From assembly GCF_014779655.1 (NCBI RefSeq), contig NZ_JACXYX010000015.1, positions 62,001 through 126,000 on the forward strand: a stretch of DNA of 64,000 nt, read 5' to 3'. This stretch comes from Nocardioides ganghwensis (GTDB lineage Bacteria > Actinomycetota > Actinomycetes > Propionibacteriales > Nocardioidaceae). Below, piece by piece: positions 45,855 to 53,951 of this stretch. The notes beneath the pieces are model-generated. The model made no database searches, was not told where the DNA came from, and worked only from the letters and a program-made list of their open reading frames with translations. A program made the position numbers and the translations under genes. How positions within the stretch are numbered: position 1 is the stretch's first letter; the number at the start of each line of letters is the position of its first letter.

Positions 45855-46850
45855 ATGCCGCGACTGAGGCGTACGTTCCCCGACCAGCCAGGCTGGACCC
45901 GACGCCGGGCCGGCAAGGGGTTCACCTACCTCGACCAGCACGGCAACCGGCTGGACGAGGAGCAGGTCCAGCGGTGCAAGGACCTCGTCATCCCGCCGGC
46001 GTGGAAGGACGTGTGGATCACGCCCTACCCCAACGGCCACCTCCAGGCGGTCGGCACCGACGACGCGGGTCGTCGGCAGTACATCTACCACCCGCACTGG
46101 CGCGCCAGCCGGGACGCCGCGAAGTTCGACCGGATCCTCGGCTTCGGCAAGGCGCTGTCCAAGGCCCGCGAGCGGGTGCTGGCCGACATCGGCGCCGAGG
46201 GCATGTCGCAGGAGCGCGCGTGCGCGGTCGCCGTACGCCTCCTCGACCTCGGCTACTTCCGCATCGGCAACGACGTCTACACCGACACCAACGGCTCCTT
46301 CGGCCTGACCACGATGCTCCGGGAGCACGTGTCGCGGCACCGGGGCGGGCTGCGGTTCTGCTTCGTCGGCAAGTCGGGCGTCGAGCACTGCATCGACATC
46401 GACGACCCGGCCGCCGTGGGTGCGCTCGACGTCATGCGCCGCCGCCGTGGTGGCGGCGACCAGCTGTTGGCGTGGAAGGACGGCCGCACCTGGCGCGGTC
46501 TCTCCTCCGCCGACGTCAACGACTACATCCGCACGTGCTTCGGGATCGAGGCCACGGCCAAGGACTTCCGCACCTGGCACGCGACGGTGATCGCCTCGGC
46601 CGCGCTGGCGGAGTCCGACGAACCGGGGAAGACGAAGGCGTCGCGCAAGCGCGCGGTCGCGAGCGCGATGAAGGAGGTCTCGGAGTTCCTCGGCAACACC
46701 CCGACCCTGGCGCGCACGGCGTACGTCGACCCGCGCGTCGTCGAGGCCTACGAGCGCGGGCGCACGATCAAGGTGCGCGCCTCCTACGACACGGACGACG
46801 CGCGCCAGGCTGCCCTGGAGCGCGCCGTCCTCAAGCTGCTGACGGGCTGA
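45855..46850 (+). CDS. DNA topoisomerase IB (poxvirus type)
   Basis: A 331-residue enzyme that relaxes supercoiled DNA by a 3'-phosphotyrosyl intermediate. LVIPPAWKDVWITPYPNGHL is the typical N-terminal block. Catalytic residues can be placed: Arg in YFRIGND (about 136), Lys in FVGKSGVEH (about 173), Arg/His in DFRTWHATV (about 239-242) and the nucleophile Tyr in TLARTAYVDPRVVEAYE (about 290). Length matches the small bacterial/poxviral group. It is a non-essential accessory topoisomerase in bacteria. Convergent with serC after a 27-base gap. Confidence 0.95.
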   Translation: MPRLRRTFPDQPGWTRRRAGKGFTYLDQHGNRLDEEQVQRCKDLVIPPAWKDVWITPYPNGHLQAVGTDDAGRRQYIYHPHWRASRDAAKFDRILGFGKALSKARERVLADIGAEGMSQERACAVAVRLLDLGYFRIGNDVYTDTNGSFGLTTMLREHVSRHRGGLRFCFVGKSGVEHCIDIDDPAAVGALDVMRRRRGGGDQLLAWKDGRTWRGLSSADVNDYIRTCFGIEATAKDFRTWHATVIASAALAESDEPGKTKASRKRAVASAMKEVSEFLGNTPTLARTAYVDPRVVEAYERGRTIKVRASYDTDDARQAALERAVLKLLTG

Positions 46851-46877
46851 CTGCGCCTTGCCCGAGTGCGGTGGACC

Positions 46878-48008
<1,131 letters not shown>

Positions 48009-48112
48009 TCACGTGGATCACGGTGGACACGGAACGGCGGTCCTGACGACGCTGTCAGCGGGTCCTAGTCTGTCACCTTCCCGACGACGTCTCACATGGG
48101 GGGATCCGACAC

Positions 48113-48613
48113 GTGCCTGCACCCGGGCTGCGCATCGAGCGACTGCCGATCACCCATCCCGACGCCATGCTGCTGGTCGAGGCCGTGCAGGAGGAGTACG
48201 TCGCACGCTACGGCGGCCGCGACGAGTCGCCCGTCGACCCGCATGACTTCGAGGACCCGCTCGGACAGTTCTTCGTCGGCTACCTCGACGGCACGCCGGT
48301 CGCGACCGGCGCCTGGCGGCGCAGCTCGGTGAGGGCGCTCGGCGCCGAGGTGACCGCGGAGGTCAAGCGCATGTACGTCGTCCCGGCCGCGCAGCGCCGC
48401 GGGCTCGCCCGCCGGATGCTGGCCCACCTCGAGGCCACGGCCGCCGAGGCCGGCGTCGAGGCGCTCGTGCTGGAGACCGGGATGAAGCAGCCGGAGGCGA
48501 TCTCGCTCTACCTCTCCTCGGGCTACGAGCCGATCCCCGGCTTCGGCCACTACTGCGGCTCGGAGCTGAGCCGCTGCTTCGGCCGTCGCATCCACGACCC
48601 GCGTAGCCTGTGA
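48113..48613 (+). CDS. GNAT-family N-acetyltransferase
   Basis: A 166-residue acetyl-CoA-dependent transferase. AEVKRMYVVPAAQRRGLARR is the pyrophosphate-binding motif A (R/Q-x-x-G-x-A-like), followed by LVLETGMKQPEAISLYLSSG and YEPIPGFGHY (motif B). The acceptor is unknown. GGGGGGATCC about 8 bases before the GTG may serve as ribosome site. Its stop overlaps the DCC-gene start (GTGA), so the two genes are coupled. Confidence 0.88.
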   Translation: MPAPGLRIERLPITHPDAMLLVEAVQEEYVARYGGRDESPVDPHDFEDPLGQFFVGYLDGTPVATGAWRRSSVRALGAEVTAEVKRMYVVPAAQRRGLARRMLAHLEATAAEAGVEALVLETGMKQPEAISLYLSSGYEPIPGFGHYCGSELSRCFGRRIHDPRSL

Positions 48614-48981
48614 GCGTGCCCCGCGGACTGATGCTCAACGACGCCGACTGCGGCTTCTGCATGCGCACCGCACGGCTGGTGCCGAGGCTCGGCGTCGACG
48701 TCGACGCCTCCACTGTCCAGGCCGCGGACCTCGCCGCCCTCGGCGTCGACCCGGTCCGTGCGGTCGTGGAGATGCCCTACGTCCACCCCGACGGCCGGGT
48801 CGACTACGGCCACCGTGCCTTCGCCGCGATCCTGCGCACCGGACCGCTGCCGTGGCGCGCCGTCGGGCGCGTGATGACCGCCCCGGGCGTCGACGCGGTG
48901 GCGCGCCGGACGTACGCCTGGGTGGCCGCCAACCGGCACCGGCTGCCGGGCGGCACCGCCGCCTGCGAACTACAGCAGTGA
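48610..48981 (+). CDS. DCC/DUF393-family thiol-disulfide oxidoreductase-like protein
   Basis: A 123-residue protein. LMLNDADCGFCMRTARLVPR contains the DxxCxxC motif that names the DCC family, related to thioredoxin-like oxidoreductases. A strand pair and HRAFAAILRTGPLPWRAVGR (LPW region) follow as in the family. It is shorter than fused versions and has no membrane segment. It is coupled to the upstream acetyltransferase through a GTGA overlap; the functional link is unclear. Confidence 0.85.
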   Translation: MSVPRGLMLNDADCGFCMRTARLVPRLGVDVDASTVQAADLAALGVDPVRAVVEMPYVHPDGRVDYGHRAFAAILRTGPLPWRAVGRVMTAPGVDAVARRTYAWVAANRHRLPGGTAACELQQ

Positions 48982-49020
48982 TGTTCTGACGATCCCCTGA
49001 CGCCTGCGCGTGGGGCCGCA

Positions 49021-49026
49021 TACGGT
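49021..49026 (+). promoter_or_regulatory. candidate -10 for the secreted peptidase-like gene
   Basis: TACGGT about 42 bases before the ATG at 49069. A GGGGAAGGTGGG ribosome site lies in between, so this would be a conventional leadered transcript. Confidence 0.3.
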
Positions 49027-49068
49027 CCCTGTGCCGGATGTGGTCACAGGGGAAGGTGGGACGTCTCG

Positions 49069-49707
49069 ATGCGAGCGCCACTGCGTGCCGTCACGCGAGT
49101 CGCGGGTACGTGCGCCCTCGTGCTCGGCCTGCTCTCCGGCACCCTGGGTGCCGCAGCGGCCGACGAGCCGAGCAGCCGGCGCGGGACCGTCACGTCCTCG
49201 GCGCCGTACCTCATGCCGATGGAGCCGTACGCCGGCTACCAGCCGCAGACGACCTGCCGGCGCACTCCGAGGGCCGGGGTGCTGATGCTCGCCGACTGGC
49301 TCGTCGCACGCGGCGGCGGCTACGGCACGATCGCTCGTGACTGCGCGGGGTCGAGCCGCAGCGAGCACAAGGAGGCGCGCGCCTTCGACTGGATCCTCGA
49401 CGCCACCGACCCGGTCGAGAAGGCCCTGGCCGACGCGATGATCGAGGAGATCCTCGCCCCCGACGACACCGGCCAGCCGCACGCGCTCGCCCGCCGGATG
49501 GGGATCATGTACGTCATCTGGGACGACCGGATGTACGCCTCGTACGACGGGTTCGTCGCCAAGCGCTACTTGAGCTCCGGCTGCCGCAACCGGCGGACGT
49601 GCTCACCCACCCTGCGGCACCGCGACCACGTGCACATCTCGCTCACGCGCCGTGGCGCGAACGGCAAGACGTCCTGGTACTACGCCCAGGCCTCGTCCCA
49701 GCCCTGA
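49069..49707 (+). CDS. secreted peptidase-like protein (ARB-07466/M15-like zinc fold)
   Basis: A 212-residue protein with a Sec signal peptide (VTRVAGTCALVLGLLSGTLG, cleavage near AAAADEP). The mature part has SSRSEHKEARAFDWILDATD, with the SxHxxxxAxD zinc-ligand pattern. IMYVIWDDRMYASYDGFV and HRDHVHISLTRRG complete the H-x-D-H-x-H ligand set of the Hedgehog/DD-peptidase-like fold used in ARB-07466-type domains. It probably acts on cell-wall peptide stems. The ATG has a strong GGAAGG-type site. Its last 28 bases overlap the convergent citrate synthase gene. Confidence 0.78.
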   Translation: MRAPLRAVTRVAGTCALVLGLLSGTLGAAAADEPSSRRGTVTSSAPYLMPMEPYAGYQPQTTCRRTPRAGVLMLADWLVARGGGYGTIARDCAGSSRSEHKEARAFDWILDATDPVEKALADAMIEEILAPDDTGQPHALARRMGIMYVIWDDRMYASYDGFVAKRYLSSGCRNRRTCSPTLRHRDHVHISLTRRGANGKTSWYYAQASSQP

Positions 49708-50783
49708 ACCTCGCTCGCCGGCCGGGTGCTCGGCCCGGCGTAGACGGCGGACGGCCTGATCAGCCGGCCGGTCGTCTTCTGCTCGAGGATGTGCGCCGAC
49801 CAGCCGCCCGTGCGGGCACAGGTGAACATCGAGGTGAACATGTGCGCCGGCACCTCGGCGAAGTCGAGGACGATCGCCGCCCAGAACTCGACGTTGGTCT
49901 CCAGCACCCGGTCGGGGCGACGCTCGCGCAGCTCGGCGAGGGCGGCCTTCTCCAGCGCCTCGGCCACCTCGTAGCGCGGCGCGTCGAGCTCCTTGGCCGT
50001 GCGTCGCAGCACCCGGGCGCGCGGGTCCTCGGCGCGGTAGACGCGGTGGCCGAAGCCCATCAGCCGCTCGCCGCTGTCGAGCAGCTCCTTGACGTAGGAC
50101 GACGCGTCGCCGTCGCGCTTCTCGACCTCCTCGATCATCCCGAGCACGCGCGACGGGGCGCCGCCGTGCAGCGGACCGGACATCGCCCCGATGGCGCCGG
50201 AGAACGCGGCGGCCACGTCGGCGCCGGTGGAGGTGATGACGCGCGCGGTGAAGGTCGAGGCGTTCATGCCGTGCTCGGCCGCCGACGACCAGTAGGCGTC
50301 GATGGCGTGCGCGTGCTTGGGGTCGGCCTCGCCGCGCCAGCGGATCAGGAACCGCTCGGCGAGGGTGCGACCCTGGTCGACCTCGGCCTGGCTGACGACC
50401 GGCTTGCCGAGGCCGCGGGCGGACTGCGCGGCGTACGACAGCACCATCACCGCGACGCGCGAGAGGTCGAGGCGGGCCTGCTCGTCGGAGATGTCGTAGG
50501 TCTGGCCCATCCCGAGCATCGGCGCGAGCATCGCCACTGCGGCCTGCACGTCGGCGCGCACGTCACCGGTGTGGATGGAGATGTTGTAGGGCTCGGCGGG
50601 CGGCAGGCCGGGGGAGTAGGTCCCGTCGACCAGCAGGCCCCAGACGTTCTCGAAGGGGACGCGGCCCACGAGCTCCTCGATGTCGACGCCGCGGTAGCGC
50701 AGCGCCGACCCCTCCTTGTCGGGCTCGGCGATCTGCGTCTCGAACGCGACGACACCTTCGAGGCCGTGCTGGATCTCGGTCAT
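49680..50783 (-). CDS. citrate synthase (type II-like, citrate/2-methylcitrate)
   Basis: A 367-residue enzyme that condenses acetyl-CoA (or propionyl-CoA) with oxaloacetate. Hallmarks are ALRYRGVDIEELVGRVPFEN, EHGMNASTFTARVITSTGAD and GAIGAMSGPLHGGAPSRVLG (active-site His pair), LMGFGHRVYRAEDPRARVLR and NVEFWAAIVLDFAEVPAHMF with the catalytic Asp nearby. The short N-terminus is typical of the second actinobacterial citrate synthase group, so a methylcitrate role is possible. GAAGGAG is well placed before the ATG at 50783. The 3' end overlaps the gene at 49069. Confidence 0.93.
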   Translation of the reverse strand: MTEIQHGLEGVVAFETQIAEPDKEGSALRYRGVDIEELVGRVPFENVWGLLVDGTYSPGLPPAEPYNISIHTGDVRADVQAAVAMLAPMLGMGQTYDISDEQARLDLSRVAVMVLSYAAQSARGLGKPVVSQAEVDQGRTLAERFLIRWRGEADPKHAHAIDAYWSSAAEHGMNASTFTARVITSTGADVAAAFSGAIGAMSGPLHGGAPSRVLGMIEEVEKRDGDASSYVKELLDSGERLMGFGHRVYRAEDPRARVLRRTAKELDAPRYEVAEALEKAALAELRERRPDRVLETNVEFWAAIVLDFAEVPAHMFTSMFTCARTGGWSAHILEQKTTGRLIRPSAVYAGPSTRPASEVQGWDEAWA

Positions 50784-50860
50784 GCCACTCCTTCGTGGTC
50801 CTCCGTGCATCAGGCGCCCCGGGAGAACTGCACGGGACGGCTCATTGTGCACCCCGCCGC

Positions 50861-50866
50861 TACTGT
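50861..50866 (+). promoter_or_regulatory. candidate leaderless -10 for pdxH
   Basis: TACTGT lies 6 bases before the pdxH ATG at 50873; no Shine-Dalgarno is present. Confidence 0.42.
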
Positions 50867-50872
50867 CCCCCT

Positions 50873-51511
50873 ATGGACCTCTCCGGACTGCGCGAGGAGT
50901 ACGGCCGTGGCGGCCTGGACCTGCCCGACCTGGCCGACGACCCGATCGAGATGTTCGAGCGGTGGCTGCAGCAGTCCTTGGACGCGGGCCTCCACGAACC
51001 CAACGCGATGGTGGTCTCCACTGTGTCGCGCGACGGTCGGCCCTCAAGCCGGACCGTGCTGCTCAAGGGTGTCGGACCCGCCGGCTTCGTCTTCTACACC
51101 AACCACGCCTCGCGCAAGGGGGAGGAGCTGGCCGCCAACCCGCGCTGCGCGCTCCTCTTTCCCTGGTACGCCCTCGAGCGGCAGGTGCGCGTCGAGGGCG
51201 TCGCGACCACGCTCGACGACGCCGAGGTCGAGGCCTACTTCCGGTCCCGCCCCCGCGGCGCCCAGCTGGGAGCGTGGGCCTCGGCCCAGTCGAGCCGGGT
51301 GGACTCGCGTGCGGCCCTCGCCGAGGCGTACGCCCGGGCGCACGAGCGGTTCGGCGACGACGGTCCGGTGCCGGTGCCCCCGACGTGGGGTGGCTACCGC
51401 GTCGCCCCCGAGGCCGTCGAGTTCTGGCAGGGGCGGCCGAGCCGGATGCACGACCGCCTCGTCTACCGCCGCGACGGGGAGCGGTGGGTGGTGGAGCGGC
51501 TCGCGCCGTAG
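50873..51511 (+). CDS. pdxH: pyridoxamine 5'-phosphate oxidase
   Basis: A 212-residue FMN enzyme that oxidises pyridoxamine or pyridoxine phosphate to PLP. NAMVVSTVSRDGRPSSRTVL, FVFYTNHASRKGEELAANPR, FPWYALERQVRVEGVA, SAQSSRVDSRAALAEAY, PTWGGYRVAPEAVEFWQGRP and HDRLVYRRDGERWVVERLAP are the classic PdxH blocks in order, with the C-terminal WxxxRLAP ending intact. The start is the ATG before MDLSGLREEY. It is divergent from the citrate synthase gene. Two tandem hairpins follow its stop. Confidence 0.96.
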   Translation: MDLSGLREEYGRGGLDLPDLADDPIEMFERWLQQSLDAGLHEPNAMVVSTVSRDGRPSSRTVLLKGVGPAGFVFYTNHASRKGEELAANPRCALLFPWYALERQVRVEGVATTLDDAEVEAYFRSRPRGAQLGAWASAQSSRVDSRAALAEAYARAHERFGDDGPVPVPPTWGGYRVAPEAVEFWQGRPSRMHDRLVYRRDGERWVVERLAP

Positions 51512-51526
51512 CGGGCTTCGGGGCCG

Positions 51527-51563
51527 CCAACTCGCCAGTTGGTTCGCCAACTCGTCGGTTGGC
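51527..51563. terminator. two tandem hairpins downstream of pdxH
   Basis: CCAACT/AGTTGG at 51527-51542 with a 4-base loop is followed directly by GCCAAC/GTTGGC at 51546-51563 with a 6-base loop. Their arms are nearly identical, so they can also pair with each other. There is no U-tract, as is common in actinobacterial terminators. It separates pdxH from the TetR operator. Confidence 0.5.
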
Positions 51564-51594
51564 AGCACAACCCCGCGCCAGCGCAAAGCCGCTT

Positions 51595-51621
51595 GTGAGT
51601 GAGCGCTCACTCACTTACCCT
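51595..51621 (+). promoter_or_regulatory. TetR operator and leaderless promoter
   Basis: GTGAGTGAGCGCTCACTCAC (51595-51614) is a perfect 20-bp palindrome of the kind bound by TetR-family repressors. It is followed at once by TACCCT (51616-51621), 7 bases before the TetR GTG start. The operator would block the promoter for the regulator and the two ABC genes behind it. Confidence 0.75.
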
Positions 51622-51628
51622 TGGCCGG

Positions 51629-52216
51629 GTGACTCCCCGCGCCCGCCCGATGACCCCCGACGACCGGCGCGAGGCGCTGGTCGACGTCACCATCCCGCTG
51701 CTCCACGAGCACGGTCGCGCGGTCACCACCCGCCAGATCGCCGACGCGGCGTGTGTCGCGGAGGGCACGATCTTCCGGGTCTTCGAGTCCAAGGACGACC
51801 TGGTCACCGCTGCCGTCGAGAAGGCGCTCGACATGGAGCCGTTCCTCGCCGACCTCCAGTCGGTCGACCTCGACCAGCCGCTGCGGGAGCGGCTCACCGA
51901 CCTCTGCTCGCGGCTGCAGGAGCGCTTCCGCGGGATCTTCGCTCTGATGACCGCGATGGGCATGGTCGGGCCCCCGAAGGCCCACCGCCACATGGAGGAG
52001 CGGCGACGACTCGTCGAGCAGGTCATGGTCGCGGTCGTCGAGCCCGACGCCGACCTCCTCACCTGCACCCCCGAGCAGCTCGTGCACATGCTCCGGATGC
52101 TGACGTTCTCCGGGACCCACCCGCACATCAGCGACGGGCACCTGCTGACCCCCGACCAGATCGTCGGGACGCTGCTCGACGGCGTGCTCAAGCCCACGGC
52201 CGGGAAGGAGTCCTGA
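51629..52216 (+). CDS. TetR-family repressor of the ABC exporter operon
   Basis: A 195-residue regulator. The N-terminal DNA-binding domain has DDRREALVDVTIPLLHEHGR, then VTTRQIADAACVAEGTIFRV and FESKDDLVTAAVEKALDME, the helix-turn-helix and following helix of TetR proteins. The rest is the ligand-binding domain, with no recognisable ligand pocket signature. GTG 51629 is chosen because TACCCT lies 7 bases upstream; ATG 51650 is an alternative. It overlaps the first ABC gene by one base (TGATG) and sits beside a perfect palindrome, so it most likely represses itself and the exporter until a drug binds. Confidence 0.9.
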   Translation: MTPRARPMTPDDRREALVDVTIPLLHEHGRAVTTRQIADAACVAEGTIFRVFESKDDLVTAAVEKALDMEPFLADLQSVDLDQPLRERLTDLCSRLQERFRGIFALMTAMGMVGPPKAHRHMEERRRLVEQVMVAVVEPDADLLTCTPEQLVHMLRMLTFSGTHPHISDGHLLTPDQIVGTLLDGVLKPTAGKES

Positions 52217-53949
52217 TGCTGCTCCGACTCGTCCGCACCTACCTCCGGCCGTACGCCGCGCCGCTCGCCGCCGTCGTCGCGCTGCAGTTCGTCGGCACCA
52301 TGGCCGCGCTCTACCTGCCGAGCCTCAACGCCGACATCATCGACAACGGCGTCGTCACGGGCGACACCGGCTACATCGTGCGCCACGGCGGACTGATGCT
52401 CCTCGTCTCGCTGGTCCAGATCGTCTGCTCGATCGCCGCGGTGTGGTTCTCCGCGCGCAACGCGATGGGCTTCGGCCGCGACCTCCGGGCGGCGATCTTC
52501 CGCCGGGTCGGGTCCTTCTCGGCCCGCGAGGTGCAGCACTTCGGCGCCCCCTCGCTGATCACCCGCGAGACCAACGACGTCCAGCAGGTGCAGATGCTCG
52601 TGCTGATGGGCGGCACGCTGATGGTGTCGGCCCCGATCATGATGGTCGGCGGCATCATCATGGCCGCGCGCGAGGACGTCGGTCTGTCGTGGCTGGTCCT
52701 GGCGGTGGTGCCGGTCCTCGGCGTCTCGATCGGGCTGCTCGTGCGCCAGATGGTGCCGAGCTTCCGGCTCATGCAGGAGCGCATCGACGAGGTCAACCGG
52801 CTGCTGCGCGAGCAGATCACCGGCGTACGGGTGGTGCGGGCGTTCGTCCGGGAGGACCACGAGACCCGGCGGTTCGGCGATGCCAACGCCGAGCTGACCG
52901 ACGTGGCGATCCGGGCCGGTCGCTGGCAGGCAGCGATGTTCCCGACGGTGATGATCGTGGCCAACGTCGCCACGGTCGGCGTGCTGTGGTTCGGCGGGCA
53001 CCGCGTCGAGGACGGCCAGATGGAGGTCGGCGCCCTCACGGCCTACATCTCCTACCTGATGCAGATCGTGATGTCGGTGATGATGGCGATGTTCATGCTG
53101 ATGATGGTGCCGCGAGCCTCGGTGTGCGCCGACCGGATCACCGAGGTGCTCGACACCGAGTCGTCGGTGCCGCCGCCCGTCGACCCCGTCACCGCGCTCC
53201 CCGAGCGGCTCACCCTCGAGCTCGACGGCGTGACGTACGCCTACCCCGGCGCCGACCAGCCGGTGCTGCGCGAGGTCTCGCTGGTCGCCGCGCCCGGCGA
53301 GACCGTGGCGATCGTCGGGTCCACCGGCGCCGGCAAGTCCACGCTGGTCAACCTGGTGCCGCGCCTCTTCGACGCGACCGCGGGAGCCGTACGCGTGGGC
53401 GGGGTCGACGTGCGCGACGTCGCCCCCGAGACGCTGTGGTCGGAGCTCGGACTGGTGCCGCAGAAGGCGTTCCTGTTCCGCGGGACCATCGCCGACAACC
53501 TGCGCTACGGCAAGCCCGACGCCACCGAGGATGAGATGTGGGCGGCGCTCGACGTCGCCCAGGCCCGGGACTTCGTCGAGGCGATGCCAGACGGTCTCGA
53601 CTCCGAGGTCGCGCAGGGCGGGTCCAGCCTCAGCGGCGGGCAGCGCCAGCGGATGGCCATCGCTCGAGCGGTGATCCGCCGGCCGCGGATCTACCTCTTC
53701 GACGACTCCTTCTCCGCCCTCGACCTCACCACCGACGCGCGACTGCGCGCGGCGCTGCGGCCGGTGACGCGCGAGTCGGCGGTGGTCATCGTCGCGCAGC
53801 GCGTGGCGACCATCCGGCACGCGGACCGGATCGTGGTGATGGACGGCGGCACGGTCGTCGGCACCGGCACGCACGACGAGCTGCTCGAGACGTGCTCGAC
53901 CTACCAGGAGATCGTCGGTTCCCAGCTGACCGCGGAGGAGGTGGCCTGA
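52216..53949 (+). CDS. ABC exporter half-transporter, degenerate ATPase subunit
   Basis: A 577-residue fused permease-ATPase. Six membrane segments (within about 15-290) precede an ATPase with Walker A IVGSTGAGKSTLVNLVPRL, signature SSLSGGQRQRMAIARAVI and Walker B IYLFDDSFSALDLTTDARL. There the usual catalytic Glu is Asp, and the H-loop position reads VIVAQRVATIRHAD (Gln for His). These changes mark the non-hydrolysing subunit of heterodimeric exporters such as TM287/288 (family knowledge). GGAAGGAG sits before the ATG. Its partner follows 2 bases after the stop. Drug or lipid export under TetR control is likely. Confidence 0.92.
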   Translation: MLLRLVRTYLRPYAAPLAAVVALQFVGTMAALYLPSLNADIIDNGVVTGDTGYIVRHGGLMLLVSLVQIVCSIAAVWFSARNAMGFGRDLRAAIFRRVGSFSAREVQHFGAPSLITRETNDVQQVQMLVLMGGTLMVSAPIMMVGGIIMAAREDVGLSWLVLAVVPVLGVSIGLLVRQMVPSFRLMQERIDEVNRLLREQITGVRVVRAFVREDHETRRFGDANAELTDVAIRAGRWQAAMFPTVMIVANVATVGVLWFGGHRVEDGQMEVGALTAYISYLMQIVMSVMMAMFMLMMVPRASVCADRITEVLDTESSVPPPVDPVTALPERLTLELDGVTYAYPGADQPVLREVSLVAAPGETVAIVGSTGAGKSTLVNLVPRLFDATAGAVRVGGVDVRDVAPETLWSELGLVPQKAFLFRGTIADNLRYGKPDATEDEMWAALDVAQARDFVEAMPDGLDSEVAQGGSSLSGGQRQRMAIARAVIRRPRIYLFDDSFSALDLTTDARLRAALRPVTRESAVVIVAQRVATIRHADRIVVMDGGTVVGTGTHDELLETCSTYQEIVGSQLTAEEVA

Positions 53950-53951
53950 CG

